Shown in pieces: positions 26,946 to 35,525 of a stretch of 64,000 nt of DNA. Source of the stretch: Leifsonia soli (GTDB lineage Bacteria; Actinomycetota; Actinomycetes; Actinomycetales; Microbacteriaceae); NCBI RefSeq assembly GCF_013408745.1, contig NZ_JACCBJ010000001.1:744001-808000 (forward strand), in the 5' to 3' direction. The notes under the pieces are model-generated. The model was not told the DNA's origin and did no database searches. It was given only the letters and a program-made list of their open reading frames with translations. Numbering within the stretch: position 1 is the stretch's first letter; every line of letters begins with the position of its first letter. The translations under genes and the position numbers were made by a program.

Positions 26946-28448
26946 ATGACTGAAGAGAGCAGGAACGCAGCCTCCACGAGCGAGGAGAACGTGCCTCGGC
27001 CGACGGCGGCGATGCGGCGCAGGGTCACCGGACTGGCGATCGCCGCGGCGGTCGGCGGGTTCCTGTTCGGTTTCGACTCGTCGGTCATCAACGGCGCCGT
27101 CGACTCCATCCAGAAGAGCTTCGCACTGAACGCCTTCGTCACGGGGTTCATCGTCGCCATCGCCCTGCTGGGCTGCGCCGTCGGCGCGTTCATCGCCGGT
27201 CGTCTCGCCGATCGCTGGGGCCGGCTCAAGGTGATGCTGCTCGGCGCCGTGCTCTTCCTCGCCAGCTCCATCGGAGCCGGCCTGGCGTTCTCGGCCTGGG
27301 ACCTCGGGTTCTGGCGCGTCATCGGCGGTCTCGGGATCGGCATCGCCTCGGTCGTCGCCCCGGCCTACATCGCCGAGATCTCGCCGCGGCAGTCGCGCGG
27401 GCGCCTGGCCTCGCTGCAGCAGCTGGCCATCACCATCGGTATCTTCGTCGCCCTGCTGTCCGACGCCCTGCTCGCCGGAGTGGCCGGATCCGCATCCCAG
27501 CAGCTCTGGTTCGGGCTCGAGGCGTGGCGGTGGATGTTCCTGGTCGGCGTCATCCCGTCTGTCGTCTACGGCATCCTGGCGCTGACGCTGCCCGAGTCGC
27601 CGCGCTTCCTCCTCGCGAACGGGCGCCACGACGAGGCGCGCCAGATCTTCACGACGCTCGTCCCCGAGGAGGACATCGACCGTCAGATCGGCGACATCGA
27701 GCGGGCGATCCAGGAGGACAAGGAGGGCGCGAAGGCGACCCTCGTCGGCAACCGGCTGGGGTTGAAGCCGATCGTCTGGATCGGCATCATCCTGTCGGTC
27801 TTCCAGCAGTTCGTCGGAATCAACGTGATCTTCTACTACTCGACGACCCTCTGGAAGGCGGTCGGCTTCACCGAGAGCAACTCGCTGCTCATCACGGTCA
27901 TCACCTCGGTGACGAACGTGGTCGTCACGATCGTCGCCATCCTGCTCGTCGACCGCGTCGGCCGACGCCCCATCCTGCTCACCGGCTCGGTCGGCATGGC
28001 GCTGTCGCTCGGGGTGATGGCCCTGTCCTTCGCGTTCGCGGTCAAGGTGGACGGCGCCGTGTCGCTGCCCAACCCGTGGGGCCCCATCGCGCTGGTCGCG
28101 GCGAACCTCTTCGTCATCTGCTTCGGCGCATCGTGGGGACCGCTGGTCTGGGTGCTCCTCGGAGAGATCTTCCCGACCAAGATCCGTGGAAAGGCCCTCG
28201 GCGTCGCGGCGGCCGCGCAGTGGATCGCCAACTTCCTGGTGACCGTCTCGTTCCCGCCCATGGCCGACTTCTCGCTGCCCTTCACGTACGGTCTCTACGC
28301 GATCTTCGCGGCCCTCTCGTTCTTCTTCGTGTTCTTCAAGATCCCGGAGACGAACGGGATGGCGCTGGAGCACGCCGAGACCCTCTTCCGCGAGGCAGGG
28401 GGCAAGCGGAGGGGCGTCCAGGTGCGCTCCAGCGGCGACTCCGCCTGA
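26946..28448 (+). CDS. sugar porter family MFS transporter
   Basis: A 500-residue transporter with 12 predicted membrane helices. Sugar-porter signatures are complete: GGFLFGFDSSVINGAV in helix 1, RLADRWGRLK, PESPRFLLANGR at the middle loop, QQFVGINVIFYYS in helix 7, VDRVGRRPILL and PETNG near the end. The family imports hexoses, pentoses or inositol by proton symport; the exact sugar is unknown. The ATG at 26946 follows a GGGATGAG sequence. It is divergent from the M23 gene across 255 bp in which I see only a possible TACCGT -10 near 26870. Confidence 0.92.
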   Translation: MTEESRNAASTSEENVPRPTAAMRRRVTGLAIAAAVGGFLFGFDSSVINGAVDSIQKSFALNAFVTGFIVAIALLGCAVGAFIAGRLADRWGRLKVMLLGAVLFLASSIGAGLAFSAWDLGFWRVIGGLGIGIASVVAPAYIAEISPRQSRGRLASLQQLAITIGIFVALLSDALLAGVAGSASQQLWFGLEAWRWMFLVGVIPSVVYGILALTLPESPRFLLANGRHDEARQIFTTLVPEEDIDRQIGDIERAIQEDKEGAKATLVGNRLGLKPIVWIGIILSVFQQFVGINVIFYYSTTLWKAVGFTESNSLLITVITSVTNVVVTIVAILLVDRVGRRPILLTGSVGMALSLGVMALSFAFAVKVDGAVSLPNPWGPIALVAANLFVICFGASWGPLVWVLLGEIFPTKIRGKALGVAAAAQWIANFLVTVSFPPMADFSLPFTYGLYAIFAALSFFFVFFKIPETNGMALEHAETLFREAGGKRRGVQVRSSGDSA

Positions 28449-28462
28449 CGCCCGCTTCCTGA

Positions 28463-28676
28463 TAGGATGTCTGAAGCACTCCGCTCGTCGGAGTGACTAC
28501 GCGTGCCCGTAGAACCTCGCAAGAGGCGCCTTTCACCGGGCGGGGCGCGCATCCACCGGTCTCCCACTCCACTCGACGGCTTCGCCGTGCGGGCGGCGGG
28601 ATGCGGATGCGCGCGGGGCACCAGGAGTGGCGGCCGCCGGCCGTCGCAGACAACCGCAACCAAAGGAGAAACGGCA
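28463..28676 (+). promoter_or_regulatory. rpsB promoter and leader
   Basis: TAGGAT at 28463-28468 is a good -10; transcription would begin near 28475 and give a leader of about 200 nt. Right at its 5' end is a hairpin, CACTCCG (28477-28483) / CGGAGTG (28489-28495). The rest is GC-rich and can fold further. AAAGGAG at 28662-28668 is the ribosome-binding site. A leader of this length suggests feedback control by S2, which is known for rpsB in other bacteria but not shown here. Confidence 0.55.
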
Positions 28677-29609
28677 ATGGCCGTCGTCACCATGCGCCAG
28701 CTGCTCGACAGCGGCGTCCACTTCGGACACCAGACCCGTCGCTGGAACCCGAAGATGAAGCGCTTCATCCTCACCGAGCGCTCGGGCAGCTACATCATCG
28801 ACCTGCAGCAGTCGCTCGCGTACATCGACAAGACGTACGACTTCGTCCGCGAGACCGTCGCCCACGGCGGCACCATCCTCTTCGTCGGCACCAAGAAGCA
28901 GGCCCAGCAGGCGATCGCCGAGCAGGCGACCCGCGTGGGCCAGCCCTACGTGAACCAGCGCTGGCTGGGCGGTCTGCTGACCAACTTCTCGACCGTGTCC
29001 AAGCGCCTCGCCCGCATGAAGGAGCTCGAGGAGCTCGACTTCGAGGGCACCACCAGCGGCTTCACCAAGAAGGAGCTGCTGATCAAGAAGCGCGAGCTGG
29101 ACAAGCTCCACAAGTCGCTGGGCGGCATCCGCAACCTCAGCAAGACGCCGAGCGCGCTCTGGGTGGTCGACACCAAGAAGGAGCACCTCGCGATCGACGA
29201 GGCCAAGAAGCTGGGCATCCCGGTCATCGGCATCCTCGACACGAACTGCGACCCGGACGAGGTCCAGTACCCGATCCCGGGCAACGACGACGCCATCCGC
29301 TCCGTCACGCTGCTGACCCGCATCGTCGCCGACGCGGCGGCCGAGGGCCTCATCCAGCGTCACCAGAAGCCGGAAGAGGGCGCAGAGCCGGCCGAGCCGC
29401 TCGCCGAGTGGGAGCAGGAGCTCCTGCAGCAGTCGTCCGAGGAGGTCCAGTCGAGCGCTGAGACCGCCAAGGCCGCTGACGCCGACCTGGCCGAGGCCAA
29501 GGCCGACTCCGCCGAGGTCATCGCCGAGGGCGAGGCCGACGCCGAGGCCGCCGACGTCGTCGCCGAGGTCGAGGCGGACGCCGCGGCTGCGGACGCCGAG
29601 TCCAAGTAA
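28677..29609 (+). CDS. rpsB: 30S ribosomal protein uS2
   Basis: A 310-residue uS2. Residues 1-245 are canonical ([20 protein letters not shown], then [30 protein letters not shown]). A C-terminal tail of about 60 residues made of Ala, Glu and Asp extends it beyond the 240-260 residues seen in most bacteria. The ATG lies 8 nt after AAAGGAG; the long open frame upstream is leader sequence. It heads the rpsB-tsf-pyrH-frr-cdsA order conserved across bacteria. Confidence 0.97.
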   Translation: MAVVTMRQLLDSGVHFGHQTRRWNPKMKRFILTERSGSYIIDLQQSLAYIDKTYDFVRETVAHGGTILFVGTKKQAQQAIAEQATRVGQPYVNQRWLGGLLTNFSTVSKRLARMKELEELDFEGTTSGFTKKELLIKKRELDKLHKSLGGIRNLSKTPSALWVVDTKKEHLAIDEAKKLGIPVIGILDTNCDPDEVQYPIPGNDDAIRSVTLLTRIVADAAAEGLIQRHQKPEEGAEPAEPLAEWEQELLQQSSEEVQSSAETAKAADADLAEAKADSAEVIAEGEADAEAADVVAEVEADAAAADAESK

Positions 29610-29657
29610 TCCGCGTCTCTTAGAAGTCTTCGAGTAGAAGAAGGTTCCAGTCAGAAC

Positions 29658-30488
29658 ATGGCAAACATCAGCATCGCCGACATCAAGGCTCTCCGTGAGC
29701 AGCTCGGCACGGGCATGGTCGACACCAAGAAGGCCCTCGAGGAGGCCGGTGGCGACATCGAGAAGGCCACCGAGATCCTGCGCCTGAAGGGTGCGAAGGG
29801 CAACGCGAAGCGTGCCGACCGCTCCACCAGCGAGGGCCTCGTCGCCGCCAAGGAGAACGGCAACGGCACCGCCACCATGATCGAGCTCGCGTGCGAGACC
29901 GACTTCGTGGCGAAGGGCGACAAGTTCATCGCCCTGGCCGACAAGGTGCTCGACGCGGCCGCGGCCGCCAGCGCCACCACCGTGGAGGAGGCCCTCGCGG
30001 CCCCCGCCGGCAGCCAGACCGTCGCCGAGCTCATCGGTGACGAGGCCGCCATCCTCGGCGAGAAGGTGGAGCTCCGCCGCATCGCCGTCGTGAACGGCGA
30101 GCACTTCGCGATCTACCTGCACAAGACCTCCAAGGACCTGCCGCCGCAGGTCGGTGTCGTCCTCGGTTACACCGGCGACGACGCGGAGACCGCCCGCAGC
30201 ATCGCGCAGCACATCTCGTTCGCGAACCCGACGTACCTCGACCGCGCGGACGTTCCGGCCGAAGATGTCGAGAACGAGCGTCGCATCGTCGAGGAGATCT
30301 CGCGCAACGAGGGCAAGCCCGAGGCCGCGCTCCCGAAGATCATCGAGGGCCGTCTCGGCGCCTACTTCAAGCAGGTCGCCCTGCTCGAGCAGGAGTACGC
30401 ACGCGACAACAAGCTGACCATCGCCCAGGTGGTGAAGGACGCAGGCCTGACCATCACCGGTTTCGCCCGCTTCAAGGTCGGCGCGTAA
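29658..30488 (+). CDS. tsf: elongation factor Ts
   Basis: A 276-residue EF-Ts, the guanine-nucleotide exchange factor of EF-Tu. It starts MANISIADIKALREQLGTG, has the N-terminal UBA-like domain (DTKKALEEAGGDIEKATEIL) and the core motif ELACETDFVAKGDKF that contains the TDFV contact with EF-Tu. It is co-transcribed with rpsB (48-bp gap with no hairpin of note) and followed by a strong terminator, so pyrH needs its own promoter. Confidence 0.98.
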   Translation: MANISIADIKALREQLGTGMVDTKKALEEAGGDIEKATEILRLKGAKGNAKRADRSTSEGLVAAKENGNGTATMIELACETDFVAKGDKFIALADKVLDAAAAASATTVEEALAAPAGSQTVAELIGDEAAILGEKVELRRIAVVNGEHFAIYLHKTSKDLPPQVGVVLGYTGDDAETARSIAQHISFANPTYLDRADVPAEDVENERRIVEEISRNEGKPEAALPKIIEGRLGAYFKQVALLEQEYARDNKLTIAQVVKDAGLTITGFARFKVGA

Positions 30489-30497
30489 CAGATCATG

Positions 30498-30536
30498 AAG
30501 GAGTCCGGATCGTGAACACGATCCGGACTCCTTTTC
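30498..30536 (+). terminator. rho-independent terminator after tsf
   Basis: A 15-bp perfect stem AAGGAGTCCGGATCG (30498-30512) / CGATCCGGACTCCTT (30519-30533), extendable by two pairs, followed by TTCTGT. It begins 9 nt after the tsf stop and is the most classical terminator in the window. Confidence 0.93.
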
Positions 30537-30594
30537 TGTGCGCGGGAGCCACTAGCTTTAACCAGAACCACACACGGAAGGACGCTATTCACGC

Positions 30595-31323
30595 ATGTCG
30601 TCAGCCATCCAGAGACATCCTTCACAGCGACGCAGGGTCCTTCTGAAACTCTCCGGCGAGGCGTTCGGCGGGGGACAGCTCGGCGTCAACCCGGACATCG
30701 TCAGCGGCATCGCGCGTGAGATCGCGCAGGCCGCCCAGGACGTGGAGATCGCCATCGTCGTCGGCGGCGGCAACTTCTTCCGCGGCGCCGAGCTCTCGCA
30801 GCGCGGCATGGACCGCGGCCGCGCGGACTACATGGGCATGCTCGGCACGGTCATGAACTCGCTCGCGCTGCAGGACTTCCTGGAGCAGGCCGGAGCCGAG
30901 ACGCGCGTGCAGTCGGCGATCTCGATGACCCAGGTCGCCGAGCCGTACATCCCGCGGCGGGCGGAGCGGCACCTCGAGAAGGGCCGCGTCGTCATCTTCG
31001 GCGCGGGCGCGGGGCTGCCCTACTTCTCCACCGACACGGTCGCCGCGCAGCGCGCCCTCGAGATCAGCGCCGACGTCGTGCTGGTCGCCAAGAACGGCGT
31101 CGACGGCATGTACGACGACGACCCCCGGACCAACCCGGATGCGCGAAAGATCGATCAGATCAGCCACCAGGAGGCCCTGCAGCAGAACCTGAAGGCGGTC
31201 GACTCGACCGCGCTCAGCCTCTGCATGGACAACGGGATGCCGATGCGCATCTTCGGCATCGAGCCGGCGGGCAACGTCACGGCGGCCCTTCTCGGGGCCG
31301 AGATCGGCACCCTTCTCGGCTGA
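30595..31323 (+). CDS. pyrH: UMP kinase
   Basis: A 242-residue hexameric UMP kinase of the amino-acid kinase fold: [43 protein letters not shown] and [14 protein letters not shown] are all family signatures. It makes UDP for nucleotide and sugar-nucleotide pools. TAGCTT at 30553-30558 is the likely -10, giving a leader of about 30 nt with GGAAGGA, so this gene is transcribed separately from rpsB-tsf. A GC-rich hairpin follows. Confidence 0.97.
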   Translation: MSSAIQRHPSQRRRVLLKLSGEAFGGGQLGVNPDIVSGIAREIAQAAQDVEIAIVVGGGNFFRGAELSQRGMDRGRADYMGMLGTVMNSLALQDFLEQAGAETRVQSAISMTQVAEPYIPRRAERHLEKGRVVIFGAGAGLPYFSTDTVAAQRALEISADVVLVAKNGVDGMYDDDPRTNPDARKIDQISHQEALQQNLKAVDSTALSLCMDNGMPMRIFGIEPAGNVTAALLGAEIGTLLG

Positions 31324-31344
31324 ACGCGCGAGCGGGTCTTCTCT

Positions 31345-31375
31345 CGCCGCCGCCGGTCCCGCACCGGCGGCGGCG
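31345..31375 (+). terminator. GC-rich hairpin after pyrH
   Basis: A 13-bp perfect stem CGCCGCCGCCGGT (31345-31357) / ACCGGCGGCGGCG (31363-31375) with a 5-nt loop lies 22 nt after the pyrH stop. No T-run follows. TAGACT at 31387-31392 immediately downstream may be the frr promoter, consistent with termination here. Confidence 0.6.
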
Positions 31376-31424
31376 GGACCGCGCAATAGACTAGACACCG
31401 ACCCACCGATCTGAAGGAGAAACC

Positions 31425-31979
31425 GTGATCGCGGATGTGATTTCCGATGCCCGTCAGCGCATGAGCAAGACCGTGGACGCGGCGAGGGAGGACTTCGGCA
31501 CCGTGAGCGCGGGCCGGGCCAACCCGGCACTGTTCCAGAAGGTGCTGGTGGACTACTACGGTTCGCCGACGCCGCTCGCGCAGCTCGCCGGCCTGCAGAA
31601 CCCGGAGGCCCGCGTCCTCATCGTCACGCCGTACGACAAGGCGGCGCTGAAGGACATCGAGCGCGCCATCGTGAACATGCCCAACCTCTCGGCCAACGTC
31701 GGGAACGACGGCGAGATCGTCCGGGTCACCCTTCCGGAGCTCACCGAGGACCGCCGCAAGGAGTTCGTGAAGATCGTGCGCGGCAAGGGCGAGGACGCCA
31801 AGGTCGCGCTGCGCAACATCCGCCGCCGCTCCAAGGACGAGCTGGACGCGCTGAAGGGCGAGATCGGCGACGACGAGCTGTCGCGCGCCGAGAAGGAGCT
31901 CGAGGCGATCACGCGCACGCACGTCGACGCCGTCGACGAGGCGCTGAAGCGCAAGGAAGCCGAACTCCTCGAGGTCTAG
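31425..31979 (+). CDS. frr: ribosome recycling factor
   Basis: A 184-residue RRF of standard length: [25 protein letters not shown], then [18 protein letters not shown], and [19 protein letters not shown]. It splits post-termination ribosomes with EF-G. Start is GTG preceded by GAAGGAGA at 5 nt. TAGACT (31387-31392) gives a likely transcription start near 31399. The cdsA start follows its stop by 3 bp. Confidence 0.98.
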   Translation: MIADVISDARQRMSKTVDAAREDFGTVSAGRANPALFQKVLVDYYGSPTPLAQLAGLQNPEARVLIVTPYDKAALKDIERAIVNMPNLSANVGNDGEIVRVTLPELTEDRRKEFVKIVRGKGEDAKVALRNIRRRSKDELDALKGEIGDDELSRAEKELEAITRTHVDAVDEALKRKEAELLEV

Positions 31980-31982
31980 CCG

Positions 31983-33056
31983 ATGACCGACGACAGCAGC
32001 CCCGGGACGCCGACGCCGGGGGCGTCGACGCCCGGGGCGCCGCAGCCCGTGGTGCCGCCCGTCGTGCTGCCCCCCGAGGCCTCCGGCGCCTCCGACCTCC
32101 ACGGACGGCGGGGCAAGGCACGCTCGCGCGAGGAGTTCCGGGCCCACGTGCTGGCCACCCGAGCCGATTTCGAGCGGCAGGTGCAGGCCCGCAAGGCACA
32201 GCTCGACGCGACGAACGAGCGGATCGCCGAGCGCACCGGACGCAATCTGATCCTCGCGATCGTCATCGGCCTCGCCGTCGGGGCGCTCGTGCTGGTCAGC
32301 CTGATCTTCATCAAAGAGCTGTTCCTGGTGTTCGGGATGGCGATGGCCGGGTTCGCCAGCTTCGAGCTGGCTCAGGCGTTCCGGGGTTCGGGGCGCCGGG
32401 TGCCGCGCATCCCCACCGTCATCGCCGCCGTCGGGATCGTGCCGGCGACGTTCTTCCTGCACGCGGGCGGGATGCTCGTGGCGCTCTCGGCCGGCATCGT
32501 GCTCATCGTCGTCTGGCGCCTGGTGGAGGAGCTCTTCGTCGCCGCCTCGCGGCACGGCGCTCGCGCGCTCGGCCGCGATCTGCTGTGGTCGGTGTTCGTC
32601 CAGCTGTATGTGAGCCTGCTCGCCAGCTTCGTCATCCTGCTGCTGGCTGAGCCCGGTGGCGAGTGGTGGGTTCTCGCCTTCCTCATCCTGGTCGTCTCGG
32701 TGGACACTGGCGCCTACGTGAGCGGTCTCTCCTGGGGCAAGCACCCGATGGCTCCGACGATCAGCCCGAAGAAGACCTGGGAGGGCTTCGCCGGCGCCGC
32801 CGCCGCGGCGATCATCGCGGGTGTGCTGCTCTCGGTGTTCATGCTGGGGGAGGTGTGGTGGTTCGGCATCGTGTTCGGCGTCGTGCTGCTGCTGACGGCG
32901 ACGGCCGGCGACCTCGCCGAGTCGCTGATCAAGCGCGATCTGGGCATCAAGGACATGAGCTCGTGGCTGCCCGGTCACGGCGGGTTCCTCGACCGGCTCG
33001 ACTCGATCCTGCCGTCGGCAGCGGCCACCTACGTCCTTTTCCTGATCTTCCGATGA
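31983..33056 (+). CDS. cdsA: phosphatidate cytidylyltransferase
   Basis: A 357-residue integral membrane enzyme that makes CDP-diacylglycerol. The CDS signature is present near the C-terminus: SLIKRDLGIKDMSSWLPGHG followed by GFLDRLDS. A hydrophilic N-terminal region of about 85 residues (Pro/Ala-rich, then basic) precedes the first membrane helix and is longer than in E. coli CdsA. It lies 3 bp after frr, a conserved arrangement, with GAGG 9 nt before the ATG. Confidence 0.95.
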   Translation: MTDDSSPGTPTPGASTPGAPQPVVPPVVLPPEASGASDLHGRRGKARSREEFRAHVLATRADFERQVQARKAQLDATNERIAERTGRNLILAIVIGLAVGALVLVSLIFIKELFLVFGMAMAGFASFELAQAFRGSGRRVPRIPTVIAAVGIVPATFFLHAGGMLVALSAGIVLIVVWRLVEELFVAASRHGARALGRDLLWSVFVQLYVSLLASFVILLLAEPGGEWWVLAFLILVVSVDTGAYVSGLSWGKHPMAPTISPKKTWEGFAGAAAAAIIAGVLLSVFMLGEVWWFGIVFGVVLLLTATAGDLAESLIKRDLGIKDMSSWLPGHGGFLDRLDSILPSAAATYVLFLIFR

Positions 33057-33068
33057 CACAATGGGGGA

Positions 33069-33614
33069 GTGAGCACCTTCCCCCACAGCCCGAAGTCCAA
33101 GCCGGGCTATGACGTCGATCAGGTGGATGAGTTCCTCAAGCTGGCGCGCCGCGCCTACGACGCCGACGAGGATGCACCGACGCTGACAGCCGCCGACATC
33201 CGTCACGCGGCGTTCTCCATGGCCAAGGGCGGCTACTCGACGACGCACGTGGATGCGGCGCTGGAGCGCCTGGAGGACGCGTTCTCCGCGCGTGAGCGCG
33301 AAGCGGCGCGCGCCCGGCAGGGCGACGCCTCGTGGTTCGAGGAGGCGCGCACGACGGCGCAGGTCGTCCTGAACCGCCTCAACCGTCCGCTCGGCCATCG
33401 TTTCGAGCGGGTGAGCTTCCTCACGCTCGGCTACAACAGGAACGACGTCGATCGATTCACGAACCGTCTGGTGCGCTATTTCCAGGACGGACGGCCGATG
33501 AGCGTCGAGGAGGTCCGGACGGTGACGTTCCGCGAACAGCGCGGCGGCTACCGCGAGGTCCAGGTCGATCTGCTGCTCGACAGCGTCACCGACGTCATGC
33601 TGGCGGTTCGCTGA
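33069..33614 (+). CDS. DivIVA-domain protein with two modules
   Basis: A 181-residue soluble protein. The short DivIVA N-terminal motif occurs twice: GYDVDQVDEFLKLARRAYDA (from about residue 12) and GYNRNDVDRFTNRLVRYF (from about 121). Each is tied to a second conserved phrase, AFSMAKGGYSTTHVDAALERL and TFREQRGGYREVQVDLLLDS. This looks like an internal duplication without the long coiled-coil tail of DivIVA/Wag31. Role is unknown; association with membrane curvature is inference. CACAAT at 33057-33062 ends 6 nt before the GTG, suggesting a leaderless mRNA. Confidence 0.8.
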   Translation: MSTFPHSPKSKPGYDVDQVDEFLKLARRAYDADEDAPTLTAADIRHAAFSMAKGGYSTTHVDAALERLEDAFSAREREAARARQGDASWFEEARTTAQVVLNRLNRPLGHRFERVSFLTLGYNRNDVDRFTNRLVRYFQDGRPMSVEEVRTVTFREQRGGYREVQVDLLLDSVTDVMLAVR

Positions 33615-33630
33615 GTGCGGGCGTCGATTC

Positions 33631-33668
33631 TTGGATCTGAGGCCGATCTCCGTTATCGTTCTGTGATC
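33631..33668 (+). promoter_or_regulatory. leaderless promoter of the transglycosylase-like gene
   Basis: TTGGAT (33631-33636) and TATCGT (33654-33659) are separated by exactly 17 bp, the best-formed -35/-10 pair among the leaderless promoters here. The predicted start point coincides with GTG 33669, which decides the start of the downstream gene over GTG 33615 and GTG 33663. Confidence 0.7.
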
Positions 33669-34379
33669 GTGGGTAGACGAGAAGCAGCAGACATCGTGCC
33701 GCTGACTCCGGCCAACCCGGTCGGCGTCGCGTTCAGGCGATCCCGGCGACCGCACATCCGGTCGCGCGCAGCCCTGTGGGGCTTCGCGTTCACCGCCGCC
33801 GCCGGGTTCGCTCTGGTGAACGTGGTCGACCCCTTCTCCGGGACCACCACGACGCCCGCCTACGCGGAATCGTTGCAGCAGATCCCCACCACGGCGCGCT
33901 ACGGCGACGCCCCGACGCAGAGTCTCACCGCTCCCGAGTCCGCTGCGCTGACCATCACGCGCGATGCTGTGACGGTCAAGGCGAAGCCGACACCGACCCC
34001 GACTCCGACGCCGACCCCCACCACCAGCGCTAAGAAGTCCACGTCGAGCGGTGCCCCCGCAGCGGGCACGCCCGACCCGGGCTCGGCGCAGGCCATCGCC
34101 TACCAGATGCTCAAGGACCGCGGGATGGGCGACGACCAGTACAGCTGCCTGGTCTCGCTCTGGAACCGTGAGTCCCACTGGAACGTGTACGCCTACAACG
34201 CCGGCAGCGGCGCCTACGGCATCCCGCAGGCGCTCCCGGGGAGCAAGATGGCGAGCGCCGGTCCCGACTGGCAGACCAACGCTGCCACGCAGATCACCTG
34301 GGGCCTCGGCTACATCACGGGGCGCTATCAGACCCCGTGCGGCGCCTGGGACCACTCCGAGTCCAGCGGCTGGTACTGA
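33669..34379 (+). CDS. secreted lytic transglycosylase-like protein
   Basis: A 236-residue protein with one N-terminal membrane segment or signal (ALWGFAFTAAAGFALVNVV), a Thr/Pro-rich spacer containing six PT repeats, and a C-terminal lysozyme-like domain: CLVSLWNRESHWNVYAYNAG with the catalytic Glu, then GAYGIPQALPG and a terminal GRYQTPCGAW. It probably cleaves peptidoglycan or acts as a resuscitation-type factor. Start at GTG 33669 follows from the promoter; earlier GTG codons at 33615 and 33663 keep the same frame. Confidence 0.82.
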   Translation: MGRREAADIVPLTPANPVGVAFRRSRRPHIRSRAALWGFAFTAAAGFALVNVVDPFSGTTTTPAYAESLQQIPTTARYGDAPTQSLTAPESAALTITRDAVTVKAKPTPTPTPTPTPTTSAKKSTSSGAPAAGTPDPGSAQAIAYQMLKDRGMGDDQYSCLVSLWNRESHWNVYAYNAGSGAYGIPQALPGSKMASAGPDWQTNAATQITWGLGYITGRYQTPCGAWDHSESSGWY

Positions 34380-34441
34380 CACCGACCGCCGCGGCGTGCA
34401 GCGTCCGCAGCCCGCTCTGCCGCCCCGTTTAGACTGGGATC

Positions 34442-34741
34442 ATGCCGCGTTCCAACCGTCCTCGAGGCCGCAATGGCGGCCCCAGGGACGACGACCCGGA
34501 CGGCCTGGAGCGACTGCTCGCCGGCTGGCGCCGCACCGAGGTGCGGCGCGGCGTCGAGTGGAACGTCCAGCCTGTCTCGGCGGCGCAGGCGCAGAAGGCC
34601 TACCGCTGTCCGGGCTGCGGCCGTGACATTCCGCCGGGCGTCGCCCACCTGGTCGCCTGGCGCGCCGACGGGGTGCTGGGGGATGCGGCCGACCTGGCCG
34701 CGCGCCGGCACTGGCACGAGTCCTGCTGGAGGATCGCATGA
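34442..34741 (+). CDS. small putative zinc-binding protein
   Basis: A 99-residue basic protein. The first half is Arg-rich and disordered-looking; the second half has the pattern YRCPGCGRDIPPGVAHLV and RRHWHESCW, i.e. Cys-x2-Cys ... His ... His-x3-Cys, which could hold one zinc ion. Similar small actinobacterial proteins are often mislabelled as ATP/GTP-binding; I see no nucleotide motif. TAGACT (34430-34435) ends 6 nt before the ATG (leaderless). Its stop overlaps the hydrolase start (ATGA), so the two are co-translated. Confidence 0.78.
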   Translation: MPRSNRPRGRNGGPRDDDPDGLERLLAGWRRTEVRRGVEWNVQPVSAAQAQKAYRCPGCGRDIPPGVAHLVAWRADGVLGDAADLAARRHWHESCWRIA

Positions 34742-35502
34742 CGACCGAGAACCTGACCCCGTCGAGCATGAGCGGCGAGCCCATCGAGATCCGTGGCGGT
34801 GTCGAGCTTCCCGCACGCCGTGAGGACATCGAGCTGCACACCGCGGACGGTCTCACCCTGGTGGGGGAGCTGGCCAGCCCGGTGGACCGCGATCCGGTCG
34901 CCACGCTGGTGACGCTGCACCCGCTGCCGACCGGCGGCGGGTTCATGGACTCGCACATCCTCCGCAAGGCCGCCGGCCGGCTCCCGGCTCTCGCCGACAT
35001 CGCCGTGCTGCGGTTCAACACGCGCGGCACCGCGTCGCCGCGGGGGCGCAGCCAGGGCGCTTTCGACCACGGGATCGGTGAGCGGTTCGATGTGGAGGCG
35101 GCCATGGCGTTCGTCGCCGAGCGCGGCCTCCCGCATCCGTGGCTGCTCGGCTGGTCCTTCGGCACGGAGCTGGCGCTCATGTACGGGCGTGAGTTCCCGG
35201 TGGACGGCGTCATCCTGCTCTCCCCTCCGCTGCACCGCGCCAAGCCGGAGCACCTCGCCGCGTGGGCGGGGGATCACCGGCCGATCGTCGCGCTCATCCC
35301 GGAGCTCGACGACTACCTGCGTCCCGCAGAGGCCTCAGAGCGGTTCCGTCCGCTCCCGCAGATCGAGCTGGTCGACGTCGAGGGCGGGAAGCACCTGTGG
35401 GTGGGGGAGAACCAGACCCGGCGCGTCCTGAACGAGATCGTGGAGCGGATCAATCCCGCCGCGCTGCCGCTGCCGACCGAGTGGCCGCCGCCCGCGACCT
35501 AG
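34738..35502 (+). CDS. alpha/beta hydrolase
   Basis: A 254-residue cytoplasmic alpha/beta hydrolase. The nucleophile elbow is GWSFG, the acid is probably in PELDDYL, and the histidine in GGKHLWVGE. An oxyanion-type LHPLPTGGG loop and RFNTRGTASPRG precede it, as in KANL3/Tex30-like and YcjY-type hydrolases. Substrate is unknown. It is translated with the small zinc-binding protein and converges on the AI-2E transporter gene with 23 bp between the stops. Confidence 0.85.
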   Translation: MTTENLTPSSMSGEPIEIRGGVELPARREDIELHTADGLTLVGELASPVDRDPVATLVTLHPLPTGGGFMDSHILRKAAGRLPALADIAVLRFNTRGTASPRGRSQGAFDHGIGERFDVEAAMAFVAERGLPHPWLLGWSFGTELALMYGREFPVDGVILLSPPLHRAKPEHLAAWAGDHRPIVALIPELDDYLRPAEASERFRPLPQIELVDVEGGKHLWVGENQTRRVLNEIVERINPAALPLPTEWPPPAT

Positions 35503-35525
35503 CGAGGGATCGGCGCTCGGTCGCG

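Noticed and set aside
33980..34030. PT-rich microsatellite in the transglycosylase-like gene as a possible phase-variable tract
   Set aside because: The 6-bp ACNCCG-type units are in frame and encode an ordinary Pro-Thr spacer; change would not switch expression.
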